Part shown: piece after piece, positions 37,813 to 46,182 of the stretch | Position numbering within the stretch: position 1 is the first letter of the stretch | Layout: each line of letters begins with the position of its first letter | DNA from: Streptomyces venezuelae | Lineage (GTDB): Bacteria > Actinomycetota > Actinomycetes > Streptomycetales > Streptomycetaceae | Length of the DNA: 64,000 nucleotides | NCBI RefSeq assembly: GCF_008642375.1 | Contig: NZ_CP029194.1 | Coordinates: 1,612,001 to 1,676,000 of the forward strand | Direction: 5' to 3' | Translations under genes and position numbers: made by a program | The notes under the pieces: generated by a model | Seen by the model: only the letters and a program-made list of their open reading frames with translations | Told to the model about the DNA's origin: nothing | The model's database searches: none

Positions 37813-40800
37813 ATGGCTCAGCGTTCACGACAGTTCAGCAGACGCCGGATACTCGCCGCCTTCGCGGGGGTGGCAGCAGCTTGCGCACTCCCGGAGTGCA
37901 CCGTGCTCACCCGCCCCGCGTATGCGGCGGACGGGGCCGGAGCCGCCCCCCTGCCCGCGGGCTCCGGTCTGCCGGACACCGAGCGGGGCCGGGTCGTCTG
38001 GGCGTACCGGACGGGCGGCCGCGCCGTCCGCACCGCGGCTGCCGCGGCCCTGGTGGGGAGCGCCGCGGACGTGACGACGTTCCTCGCCGAGAAGCTGCCC
38101 GTGGCCCGGGCCGAGGACAACCGGTTCACGCTCACGCAATCGCTGGTGATGGCGGGCAGGGCGACCCGCGAGAGCATCGGCGTGGCGCTGTCCGGCGGCA
38201 CGGGGGCGGTGGAGGCGTACCTCGTGGACGGCTTCCAGAGCGCGGTGCGCGAGGACCTCAGGGTGGCCGTGACCACGGTCATGGCGCGCGGTGCCCGTGC
38301 CGTGAAGCGGGAGGGCTCCGCCGCGCTGGACGCCGGGTCCGACTTCGCGCTCCGCGCCTTCCTGAGCGGCGGACAGTTCACCGCTCAGGAAGAGGACGAG
38401 CGGGTACGGGTGACGTCCATCCTCGTGACCGCGTCGCCGCAGGTGCGGCTGTACGCGCAGCGGGCGCTGGAGGACGGGACGCCGCGGGCCATCCGATGGT
38501 TCCTGGAGACGGGCCAGTACATCGCCCGGGCCCGTGACGAGGAGACGGCGACGATCCAGCAGCTCGTCAAGGTCGTCGAGGCGGAAGGGCAGCGCGCCGG
38601 CCGGAAGTCGGACGAGGCCGTCGAGCTGTCCGAGCAGGCGGTCAAGTCGGCGGAGAACGCGAAGAAGGCGGCGCTGGAGGCGAAGGCCGAGGCCGAAGCC
38701 GCCGGACACGACGTCGAGCGCTCCGCCGCCGCCGCGAACAAGGCGGCTCGGGCCGCCAGGGGAGCCGCTGCCGCCGCGTCGACCGCGGTGTCGGCCTCGC
38801 GGACCGCGCAGGCCGCCTCTCAGCGCTGCGTGGTCGCCGCGCAGGCCGCGGCCGCCGCGGCCGCGGCGGCGGGACGCGCCGCCGCCCAGGCGTACCACGC
38901 GGCGATCGGCGCCTCGAAGGACGCCTCGATGGCGGAGGCCGCCCGGACGGCGGCGCGGGCCGCGACGGCCATGGTGCAGTACGTCCGCACGGTGGCCCAG
39001 AAGGCGGGCATGGCGGCCGTGGCCGCGGAAGCCGCCGACGCCGCGGGCGCGGCCGCCGCCGGATCGGCCCTCAACGCGGCAGCGGCCGCCAGGGCGTCGG
39101 CCGACGCGGCACTGGCCTCCGGCGCCGCGAAGTCCGAGGCCGCCATCGCACAGCGGGAAGCCGCCGTGGCGGAGGCCGCCGCCGCCCGGGCGACGCAGGC
39201 CGCGGCCAAGTCCCGGTCACTGGCCGGGCAGGCGGCCGCCGCCGCCCACGTGGCGCGCGAAGCGGCCGAAAGCGCCGCCGATCACGCCGAGAAGGCGGCC
39301 GCGCGGGCTCTGGACGCGGCGAACCACGCAGGCCAGGCCGTCGACTACGCCAACCGGTCGACGGAGGCCGCGAACGCGGCCGTCGAGGCGGCGAACAAGG
39401 CCGCCGCCGCGGTCGACAAGGCACGCGAGGTGGAGCAGGCGGCCCGCGAGGCCGAGACCGCCCGGCTGGCCGAGGAGACCGCCGAGGCGATCGAGCAGGC
39501 GAAGCTGGCGGCGGCCGCGGAGACGGACCAGCTCGCACGGTACGACCGGGAGCGGACGCAGGAAGCGCGGCTGTCCGCGGAACTGCTCGCGCTCATCGCC
39601 TCCGCGGAGTCCGCGCTGGCGGGAGGCAGGACCGCTGAGGCCGTGGCGGCCGGGCGCCGGGCCGCGATCCAGCTCGTCGACCGGTCGGGCACATGGACCC
39701 GGCAGGCCGCGGAGTTCGCGCTGGCCGGCTCGGACGAGGACGTCGTCCACTGGATCGACGCCGACCGGCTCATCGCCCTGCAGCAGGACAACATCGAGAA
39801 CGTGGTGGCCATGGCCGCGATCTCCACGAAGAACGTGGCGCTGGCCGCGGTGGACGTCCTCAAGACCGAGGACCACGCGAAGGTCAGGACGTTCCTGGAG
39901 ACCGGGGCGATCGTGGCGGCGAAGGAGGACAACCGGGTCGAGGTGACCACGGTCCTGGCCGACGAGACCACCGGTACCGCGGTACGGCGTGCGGCCGTCG
40001 CCGCTCTGGAGGCGGGCACCGCCCAGGCCCTGCACACCTTCCTGCACGTCGAGCGCGCCAAGGCCGTCCGGGAGGACGACGAGGTGGCGGCCACCACGCT
40101 GCTGGCGAACGGGGGTCCCTACGTCAAGGCGGCCGCCGAGATCGCCCTCGAGGGCGACACGCACATGCTGCGCCAGTTCATCGCCACCACGCAGTACGAG
40201 TTCGCGCGCATCGACCACGACCACGCCACGCACATCAGCGCGGTCCGGGCGATGATCGCGGGCGCCGCCAAGACGGCCCAGGAGGCACAGGAGAACGCGG
40301 CACGGGCCTCCGAGGCGGCCGCCCTCGCCCGCGACGCCGCCCAGAAGGCGACCGAGTGGGCCGCGCTCGCCAAGGGGTACGCCGCGGCCGCGAAGCTGTC
40401 CGCCGAGGAGGCGCGCAAGAACGCCGAAGCCGCCGAGGGGTCCGCGGCCGAGGCCGCCCGCTCCGCCGAGACCGCGCGGCAGGCAGCCGCCGCGGCACGG
40501 CAGGCGAGCAGCGTGGCCCGGAGCGCGGCGACCCGCGCCGTGCGGTCCGCCACCGAGGCCGCCGCCCACGCCGCGAACGCCGCGGCATCGGCCGCGGCGG
40601 CCCGCCAGTCGGCACTCGCGGCAGGAGCGAGCGCCGCCGAAGCCGCGCAGTCGGCACTGCAGGCGAAGGACCTCGTCCTGGAGGCCGCGCGGCAGGAGGC
40701 GATCCAGAAGGCGCTGGACAACGCGAAGACGCCCATCACGCCGGGCACGAACGGCCTGCCCCAGGGAGCCGAGAGCTGCCTGACGCCGTTCGGCCGCCCC

Positions 40801-41340
40801 GTCGAGTCCGGCAACAGCACCACGCCGTGGGAACTGGGCTGGCACTGGCTCACCGGCTCGGGCCCCACGTCGCAGTGCTTCGGCCCGAACGACGACTTCA
40901 CCCGCATCTACCGTGAGCACCAGCACACCCGGGAGGCGCTCGCCTTCTTCGCCGACCGCACGCGTGCGGGCAACTACGAGCTCGGCCACACCCTCAAGTA
41001 CGACTACTCCCTCGGCGGGTTCGACGGTGCGTGGAAGTACCTCCAGGACTATGGAACGCTCTCCACGGCCGGTCTCACGGGCAACCTCGCGTACACGTTC
41101 CTGGGCTCCCACCAGGTCCGGATGACGCCCATCCGGAAGAACGCGGACGGCTCCGTCGTGTGGCGGTACTCCGCCTACAACGAGTCGGACATCGAGTCCG
41201 CGACCCACCCCCCGGTCATCGGCTACACGGACTGGTGGAGCAACAACGTCGGTTCGCTCATCGACAGGATCGTCGGCGACTCCGGTCCGATGTCGCCCAA
41301 GACCCAGGTCATCGAGTTCGACGTCACGCTGGGTCCGTGA
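37813..41340 (+). CDS. Giant secreted ALF-repeat/coiled-coil protein with distinct C-terminal domain
   Basis: A 1175-residue exported protein. A twin-arginine-like signal (RRRILAAFAGVAAACALPEC) is followed by a first ALF-repeat block at 74-245 (units such as GTPRAIRWFLETGQYIARAR), an alanine-rich coiled coil at about 250-590, a second ALF block at 597-815, a second coiled coil at 818-975 and a unique C-terminal domain at 977-1175 (WELGWHWLTGSGPTSQCFGP, HTLKYDYSLGGFDG, GYTDWWSNNVGSLIDRI). The stalk-and-tip layout resembles surface adhesins or polymorphic toxins. ATG at 37813; the stop overlaps the next gene's GTG. The C-terminal domain was not recognised. Confidence 0.85.
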   Translation: MAQRSRQFSRRRILAAFAGVAAACALPECTVLTRPAYAADGAGAAPLPAGSGLPDTERGRVVWAYRTGGRAVRTAAAAALVGSAADVTTFLAEKLPVARAEDNRFTLTQSLVMAGRATRESIGVALSGGTGAVEAYLVDGFQSAVREDLRVAVTTVMARGARAVKREGSAALDAGSDFALRAFLSGGQFTAQEEDERVRVTSILVTASPQVRLYAQRALEDGTPRAIRWFLETGQYIARARDEETATIQQLVKVVEAEGQRAGRKSDEAVELSEQAVKSAENAKKAALEAKAEAEAAGHDVERSAAAANKAARAARGAAAAASTAVSASRTAQAASQRCVVAAQAAAAAAAAAGRAAAQAYHAAIGASKDASMAEAARTAARAATAMVQYVRTVAQKAGMAAVAAEAADAAGAAAAGSALNAAAAARASADAALASGAAKSEAAIAQREAAVAEAAAARATQAAAKSRSLAGQAAAAAHVAREAAESAADHAEKAAARALDAANHAGQAVDYANRSTEAANAAVEAANKAAAAVDKAREVEQAAREAETARLAEETAEAIEQAKLAAAAETDQLARYDRERTQEARLSAELLALIASAESALAGGRTAEAVAAGRRAAIQLVDRSGTWTRQAAEFALAGSDEDVVHWIDADRLIALQQDNIENVVAMAAISTKNVALAAVDVLKTEDHAKVRTFLETGAIVAAKEDNRVEVTTVLADETTGTAVRRAAVAALEAGTAQALHTFLHVERAKAVREDDEVAATTLLANGGPYVKAAAEIALEGDTHMLRQFIATTQYEFARIDHDHATHISAVRAMIAGAAKTAQEAQENAARASEAAALARDAAQKATEWAALAKGYAAAAKLSAEEARKNAEAAEGSAAEAARSAETARQAAAAARQASSVARSAATRAVRSATEAAAHAANAAASAAAARQSALAAGASAAEAAQSALQAKDLVLEAARQEAIQKALDNAKTPITPGTNGLPQGAESCLTPFGRPVESGNSTTPWELGWHWLTGSGPTSQCFGPNDDFTRIYREHQHTREALAFFADRTRAGNYELGHTLKYDYSLGGFDGAWKYLQDYGTLSTAGLTGNLAYTFLGSHQVRMTPIRKNADGSVVWRYSAYNESDIESATHPPVIGYTDWWSNNVGSLIDRIVGDSGPMSPKTQVIEFDVTLGP

Positions 41341-41735
41341 TCCCCGGCAGGGCGGGTACGGGCCGGCTCGTCACCCTCCTCGCCGCCGTCGTGTCGCTCG
41401 TCTCGGGGTGCACGGGCTCCGTCGACCCCGATGAGCTGCCCGGCGTGTACCGCAACGACGGGGCGGGCGCCGAGCTGCGGCTCGACTCCGACGGAACGTT
41501 CTCCGCCGTGGACGTGGTGACGGACGGATCCTCCGACCCCGCCGACTTCAGCGGCCGGTGGGAGTGGTTCGGCGACCGGGCGGGCAGCGACTTCGTCTAC
41601 CTGTCGGTCGACAGCAGCGGGCTGGGCCCGATCGCCGGCATCCAGCTCTACCCGAGCGGGGGGAACGCGGTGGAGTTCCGCCCGGACCCGGACGGGCCGC
41701 CGTCCCTGAGGCTCACCCGAGCGGCTGCGCCGTAG
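41337..41735 (+). CDS. Small lipoprotein coupled to the ALF-repeat gene
   Basis: A 132-residue lipoprotein with a lipobox LVSGC and a short beta-rich mature domain (GVYRNDGAGAELRLDSDGTF, FSGRWEWFGDRAGSDFVYLS). The GTG start at 41337 overlaps the upstream stop as GTGA, so translation is coupled to the giant protein. Surface location and coupling suggest a partner, for example an immunity or anchoring lipoprotein for the C-terminal domain; this is inference from arrangement alone. The fold recalls small lipocalin-like DUFs. Confidence 0.8.
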   Translation: MIPGRAGTGRLVTLLAAVVSLVSGCTGSVDPDELPGVYRNDGAGAELRLDSDGTFSAVDVVTDGSSDPADFSGRWEWFGDRAGSDFVYLSVDSSGLGPIAGIQLYPSGGNAVEFRPDPDGPPSLRLTRAAAP

Positions 41736-41867
41736 GGGCCGCGCACCGCCTCCGCACCTCGACTCGACAGCCAACTCCCTTCCACTCAAGCAGCTTTGAT
41801 CAGAAGGGGCGGTGGAGAACCCTCCCCGCCCCCATCGACTCCGACTTCGAGGAAATTCAGCACTGTG

Positions 41868-42368
41868 ATGACTTCACGCAAGGCATGGACCCGCACTCTG
41901 GGAACCGCGACCGCGGCCGGTGCGCTGGCGTGGGCCGTGGTGGCCGCCGGCCAGCCCGCCACCGCCCCCGGCAGCGAGCCCGTCGCCGAGACGGGACCCG
42001 GGTACGCCATCGAGGACTACAACTACCCCGACGCCGACAAGATCCTGGCCGATCAGGGCATCGTCCTGAAGCGGGGCGACGGCCACATCGTGCTCGCCGA
42101 CTGCGCGAGCGAGGCGAACCTCCTCAGGTTCCTCGCCCGAGACCGGGCCGACGTGTGCTTCAAGGTCACCGCCGACGAGGGCTACCTGACCCTGGAGATC
42201 CCGTCGGTGCACGGGGTGCGGACCGACGACTCCGGCAACACCCACCTGGCCATGACCGCCGAGGACGACCGCGTCGAGTACGACATTCCCGCCAAGACCT
42301 GGGAAGGAGTCGGCGAGTCCGTGGACGGCCGGGAGCACGTCCTGGTCGAGATCCGGGTCTCCAAGTAG
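41868..42368 (+). CDS. Small secreted protein of unknown function
   Basis: A 166-residue protein with a Sec-type signal (MTSRKAWTRTLGTATAAGAL then an alanine-rich stretch) and a soluble mature part containing IVLADCASEANLLRFLARDR and an ADVCFKVTADEGYLTLEIPS segment. The two cysteines in ADC and DVCF could form a disulfide. ATG at 41868, a GTG one codon earlier is also possible. Same strand as the ALF block and the following trypsin-fold gene; all products of this stretch are exported. Not recognised. Confidence 0.75.
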   Translation: MTSRKAWTRTLGTATAAGALAWAVVAAGQPATAPGSEPVAETGPGYAIEDYNYPDADKILADQGIVLKRGDGHIVLADCASEANLLRFLARDRADVCFKVTADEGYLTLEIPSVHGVRTDDSGNTHLAMTAEDDRVEYDIPAKTWEGVGESVDGREHVLVEIRVSK

Positions 42369-42381
42369 ACCGCACCGCCCG

Positions 42382-42401
42382 CGGGGCTCTTCCGAGCCCC
42401 G
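42382..42401 (+). terminator. Intrinsic hairpin after the small secreted protein gene
   Basis: CGGGGCTC, TTCC loop, GAGCCCCG: a perfect 8-bp GC stem 13 bp after the stop codon. No T-tract follows, as is common in Streptomyces terminators. Confidence 0.7.
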
Positions 42402-42499
42402 TCGTGCCCCGTGTCACCGGCGGACCACCGGTCCCGTCCACGCACGACCGAACTCCGGCGCATTCGCTCACCGAATCCCGTTCCTGAAGGAAACCGCAC

Positions 42500-44128
42500 A
42501 TGTCTGCACTCCGTCCGGGCACCGCTCGCATCTCGGGTCTGCTCGTCACCACGACCGCCGTCGCCGCGGGCCTCGTCCCCGCCGCCCACGCCGTCTCCGG
42601 CCCGGAGGCCGCGGCCGGCCAGCACACCTCCGTCGTCAAGCTGAACATCGGCGACGAGGCGACCGGCCGCGGGTGCACCGGCTCCCTCGTCGACTCCTCG
42701 TGGGTCCTCACCGCCGCCAGCTGCTTCGCCGCGACGCCCGGTACGCCCCTGCCGGCCGGTGCGCCCGCGCTGAAGTCCACCGTGACCCTCGGCGACGGCA
42801 AGCGGATCGAGGTCGACGCGCTGGTCCCGCGCGACGACCGGGACGTCGTCCTGGCCCGCCTCAAGACCCCCGCCACCGGCCCCGCGGGCATCACGACGGC
42901 GGGCGCCGCTCCGGCTGCGGACGCCGATCTGACCGCCGTCGGCCTCGGCCGGACGAAGACCGAGTGGGCGCCGGGCAAGGCCCACACCGGAGCGTTCACC
43001 CTGAGCGCCTCCGACGCCACCACCCTGACCATCGCGGGCAAGGGCACCGACGCCGTCTGCAAGGGCGACACCGGCGGGCCGCTCCTGAACGCGGCCGGTG
43101 AACTCGTCGGCGTCAACAGCCGGTCCTGGCAGGGCGGCTGCCTGGGCAGCGACCCCGCGGAAACCCGGACCGGCGCCATCGCGGCCCGTACCGACGGGCT
43201 GCGCGAGTGGATCGACGGGGTCCGGGCCACGACGCCGGGCTGGCAGACCAAGGCCCTCGTGCAGGCCGGCACCGGCCTCTACCAGGCCGTCCGGCTGTCC
43301 GACGGCTCCTGGACCGGATACACCGACCTCCAGGGCAAGGTCGGCGACCTGGGCGGGATCCGCAGCACCGCCGCCGCCGGCATCAACGGCGACACCCACG
43401 TACTGGCCATCAGCACCAGCGGCGGACTCTTCCACACCGTCCGCAAGCCGGACGGCACCTGGAGCGCCTTCGGGAACGTGTTCGCCGCGGCCAACACCCT
43501 CGGCAACCTCACCCAGGTCTCCGCCGTCTCCATCGGCCACGACCTCCACGTCGTCGCCGTCGCCGACGGCAAGGCCTTCCACACCGTCCGCAACGGCGCG
43601 GGCAGCTGGACCCCCTTCCGCCAGATCAACGGCTCCCTCACCGGCGTGACCGCGGCGGCGACGGCCAGCGTCCGCGGCGAGCTCCAGGTCGGCATCGTCA
43701 GCGGCGGCAAGCCGTACCACACCATCCGCCAGACCACCGGGACCTGGCTCGGCTGGGGCGATGTCGCCCAGGCCGTCGGCGCCACCGGACCGGTCACCTC
43801 CCTCGGCATGGCCGGCACCGGCGACGAGACCCACCTCGTCATCACCACCGACAACGGCACCCGCCAGTACCACACCATCCGCAACTTCAACGGAACCTGG
43901 GCCGGCTGGGGCGACCTCAAGGGCGTCCTGGGCACGGTGACCACCAAGGCCGTCTCCGCTGCCGCCGTCAACGGCGAACTCCAGCTCGCCGTCACCACCA
44001 CCGACGGCAAGCTCCTCCACACCACCCGACACACCGACCGCACCTGGACCACCCCGGCGCCGGCACCCCTCGCGGGGATCCCCGCAGCCCCCGGCAACCT
44101 CGCCATCACCGCCACCTACACCGGCTGA
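42500..44128 (+). CDS. Secreted trypsin-fold pseudoprotease with PLL/tectonin-like repeats
   Basis: A 542-residue secreted protein. After a signal peptide (cleavage near Ala31), residues 38-240 follow the S1/trypsin fold, with the usual TAAHC motif changed to TAASC (Ser74 for His) and GDSGGP changed to GDTGGP (Thr191 for Ser). The Asp (Asp115 in RDVVLARL) is kept. With two of three catalytic residues replaced it should be inactive as a protease. Residues 250-530 hold six beta-propeller-like repeats of the PLL/tectonin kind (units such as YHTIRQTTGTWLGWGDV) likely to bind sugars. ATG at 42500. Probably a binding or decoy protein. Confidence 0.88.
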   Translation: MSALRPGTARISGLLVTTTAVAAGLVPAAHAVSGPEAAAGQHTSVVKLNIGDEATGRGCTGSLVDSSWVLTAASCFAATPGTPLPAGAPALKSTVTLGDGKRIEVDALVPRDDRDVVLARLKTPATGPAGITTAGAAPAADADLTAVGLGRTKTEWAPGKAHTGAFTLSASDATTLTIAGKGTDAVCKGDTGGPLLNAAGELVGVNSRSWQGGCLGSDPAETRTGAIAARTDGLREWIDGVRATTPGWQTKALVQAGTGLYQAVRLSDGSWTGYTDLQGKVGDLGGIRSTAAAGINGDTHVLAISTSGGLFHTVRKPDGTWSAFGNVFAAANTLGNLTQVSAVSIGHDLHVVAVADGKAFHTVRNGAGSWTPFRQINGSLTGVTAAATASVRGELQVGIVSGGKPYHTIRQTTGTWLGWGDVAQAVGATGPVTSLGMAGTGDETHLVITTDNGTRQYHTIRNFNGTWAGWGDLKGVLGTVTTKAVSAAAVNGELQLAVTTTDGKLLHTTRHTDRTWTTPAPAPLAGIPAAPGNLAITATYTG

Positions 44129-44138
44129 CCCTGCCGCG

Positions 44139-44184
44139 GAAGGGGGCGCCCCCGGCACCATGAGTGCCACGGGGCGCCCCCTTC
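44139..44184 (+). terminator. Strong intrinsic terminator after the trypsin-fold gene
   Basis: GAAGGGGGCGCCCC (44139-44152) pairs perfectly with GGGGCGCCCCCTTC (44171-44184), with a nested GGCAC/GTGCC stem in the loop. It begins 11 bp after the stop codon and marks the end of the secreted-protein block. Confidence 0.88.
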
Positions 44185-44339
44185 GCGCATGGATGGCGTG
44201 TGGTCGGTGGTGACGCCGGGAGCGATGGTCTGCCGAACGTCCGCCGGACCACCGAGCTGGAGCCCGCCGAGCGCGCCGCGCTCGACCGGGGAGTGACCGT
44301 ACGGCGCGGCCAGGGCTACACCCTGCGCGTCAGCACCCG

Positions 44340-44739
44340 CTCCTCGATCGCTGCCAGCCCCTCGACGGCGTCCAGAGCGCCCCGGCCATCCCGGCCCAAT
44401 ACGGGCCGTGGCAGACGGGCCGTCCCCGTGTCCGGCCGCTGCGGGTGCGGGGCGACAAGACGTACTCGCCCCGCGCCAACCGGGCCTGCCTGCGAAAGCG
44501 CGGAATCCGCTGCACGATCCCGGAACCTGCCGACCAGGCCGCCGACCGCAAACGGCGAGGGAAGGCCGGCGGGCGGCCTCCGGCCTTCGACCGCGAGGAC
44601 CACAAGGCCCGGCACGCGGTCGAGTGCGGGATCAACAGGCTCAAGCGCAACCGTGCGGTCGCCACCCGGTTCGACAAACCCGCCGTCCGCTTCGAAGCCA
44701 CCGTGCTGATCGCCGCGATCGGAGAATGGATACGACCAG
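44340..44739 (+). pseudogene. IS5-type transposase C-terminal relic
   Basis: The frame through 44340-44739 reads as the second half of an IS5-family DDE transposase: [57 protein letters not shown] and [19 protein letters not shown]. The last part includes the catalytic Glu region (normally NTVERxIxxLK, here [11 protein letters not shown]). No start, N-terminal half, stop or terminal inverted repeats are present, and the frame runs on past the expected end. An inactive remnant marking a past insertion at the end of the secreted-protein block. Confidence 0.8.
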
Positions 44740-44822
44740 CCCGTGCTGTCGGCTCCGCATGCCCTGCTGACCGCGACCAGGGTGAACAGGGCAAGGGGAG
44801 AAGCAGCGATGGGGGCTCAGTA

Positions 44823-45422
44823 CTACGGCGCCGACAGCGAGAACGGCGACCGCACCGACGACCCCTCCGAGGACTCCGGAGCGGTGATCGCCCAGCGCTC
44901 GTGGTCCCTCCAGGCTCCGTCGATGAACAGCATCGCGGGCGAGAAGCCCTCCAGGCGGAAGCCCGCGCGGCTGACGAGCGCACGGGAGGCGGTGTTGCCG
45001 GGCTGGATGTTCGCCTCGAGGCGGTGCAGCTCCAGGGGCCCGAAGGCGTACGCCAGGACCAGCCCGAGGGCCTCCGAGAACAGTCCGCGGCCGGCGGCGT
45101 GCGCGAAGGCGCCGTAGCCGAGGGCGCCGCTGCGGAAGGCGCCGCGGACGATGTTGTTGATGTTGACGAAGCCGGCGATCCGCCCGCCGGGCACCCCTTC
45201 GGCGTGCTCGCACACCAGGAATCCGGCGCGCGCCGGGTCCTCGATCAGCACTCCGGCGTAGGCGGCGTACGCCTCGGGGGTGCACGGCGGGAACAGCCAG
45301 GGCCGGTGGAGTTCCCTGCTCTCGCGGGCACGTGCGGTGAACTCCTCGGCGTCGTCCGGCGAGAAGGGGCGCAGGCCCACACGGGGCCCGGCGGTGAGGA
45401 AACGGCCAAGATCGTCGGGCAT
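44823..45422 (-). CDS. GNAT acetyltransferase, RimJ/RimL-like
   Basis: A 199-residue acetyltransferase of the acetyltransf_3 group, which acetylates protein N-termini, aminoglycosides or small amines. [20 protein letters not shown] starts the fold, [20 protein letters not shown] covers the substrate strand, and [20 protein letters not shown] is the acetyl-CoA/product motif. ATG at 45422. Divergent from a second GNAT gene over an 84-bp gap, suggesting common control. Substrate unknown. Confidence 0.88.
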   Translation of the reverse strand: MPDDLGRFLTAGPRVGLRPFSPDDAEEFTARARESRELHRPWLFPPCTPEAYAAYAGVLIEDPARAGFLVCEHAEGVPGGRIAGFVNINNIVRGAFRSGALGYGAFAHAAGRGLFSEALGLVLAYAFGPLELHRLEANIQPGNTASRALVSRAGFRLEGFSPAMLFIDGAWRDHERWAITAPESSEGSSVRSPFSLSAP

Positions 45423-45506
45423 GGAGCAAGGTTAGAACGCACGGCAGGGCCGCCGCCGGGGCATAACCGATCGACACCCCGGGCCCGATCGCGTTGACTT
45501 GACCGC

Positions 45507-46058
45507 ATGCCCGAACTCCGTACCGGTCGTCTTCTGCTCCGCCGCTGGCAGGAGTCCGATCTCGAACCATGGGCGGCGATGAACGCGGACCCCGAAGTCC
45601 GCCGGTACCTGGGAGAGTTGCTGACCCGGGAGCAGAGCGATGCGGTGGTGAAGCTCATGCAGGCCGAGTTCGACGCGCGCGGTTTCGGTTGGTGGGCGCT
45701 GGAATCGCGGGAGACCGGCGAGTTCCTCGGCCGCGCCGGCCTGGACGAGGTGGACGGGAGCATGCCGTTCACGGGCGTGGACATCGGGTGGCGGCTGACC
45801 CGTTCGGCGTGGGGCCACGGTTATGCGACCGAGGCCGCCCTGGCCTGCCGGGCCTTCGGCTTCGAGACCCTCGGTCTGTCGGAGATCATCGCGACGACGA
45901 CGGTCCACAACCTTCGTTCCCAGGCGGTGATGCGCCGGATCGGCATGACGCACGACCCGGCCGACGACTTCGACGACCCGAGCGTGCCCGAGGGGCCACT
46001 GCGCCGCTGTGTGCTGTACAGGACGCGCCGCGAAGAGGCTCGCGCCCTGCGCCGCTAG
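45507..46058 (+). CDS. GNAT acetyltransferase, RimJ/RimL-like
   Basis: A 183-residue acetyltransf_3 protein starting TGRLLLRRWQESDLEPWAAM, with IGWRLTRSAWGHGYATEAAL as the acetyl-CoA loop (xxGxG/A variant WGHGYAT) and TTVHNLRSQAVMRRIGMTHD at the C-terminal motif. Typical of ribosomal-protein or small-molecule acetyltransferases. ATG at 45507. Divergent from the other GNAT gene; it ends 45 bp before a long hairpin terminator. Confidence 0.9.
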   Translation: MPELRTGRLLLRRWQESDLEPWAAMNADPEVRRYLGELLTREQSDAVVKLMQAEFDARGFGWWALESRETGEFLGRAGLDEVDGSMPFTGVDIGWRLTRSAWGHGYATEAALACRAFGFETLGLSEIIATTTVHNLRSQAVMRRIGMTHDPADDFDDPSVPEGPLRRCVLYRTRREEARALRR

Positions 46059-46103
46059 GGGGTGCCTTGCCGATCAGGCCGGATCCCGGAGCGCCGTGAG
46101 CCC

Positions 46104-46152
46104 GACATGACCGACAGGACATGTCCTCAGGACGTGTCCTGTCGGTCATGTC
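46104..46152. terminator. 49-bp near-perfect palindrome, bidirectional terminator
   Basis: Arms of 24 bp around a single central base: GACATGACCGACAGGACA at 46104-46121 pairs with TGTCCTGTCGGTCATGTC at 46135-46152, and inner GTCCT pairs with AGGAC. The one mismatch would be a U-G wobble in RNA. It sits between a plus-strand GNAT gene and a minus-strand lipoprotein gene that converge, so it should stop transcription from both sides. Confidence 0.85.
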
Positions 46153-46182
46153 ACTACGCCGTGCAGTGCGTTGCGTCCCGCA

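Noticed and set aside
44164..44709. 181-residue plus-strand frame after the trypsin-fold gene
   Set aside because: It starts inside a terminator hairpin and overlaps the IS5 relic in the wrong frame; no ribosome site.
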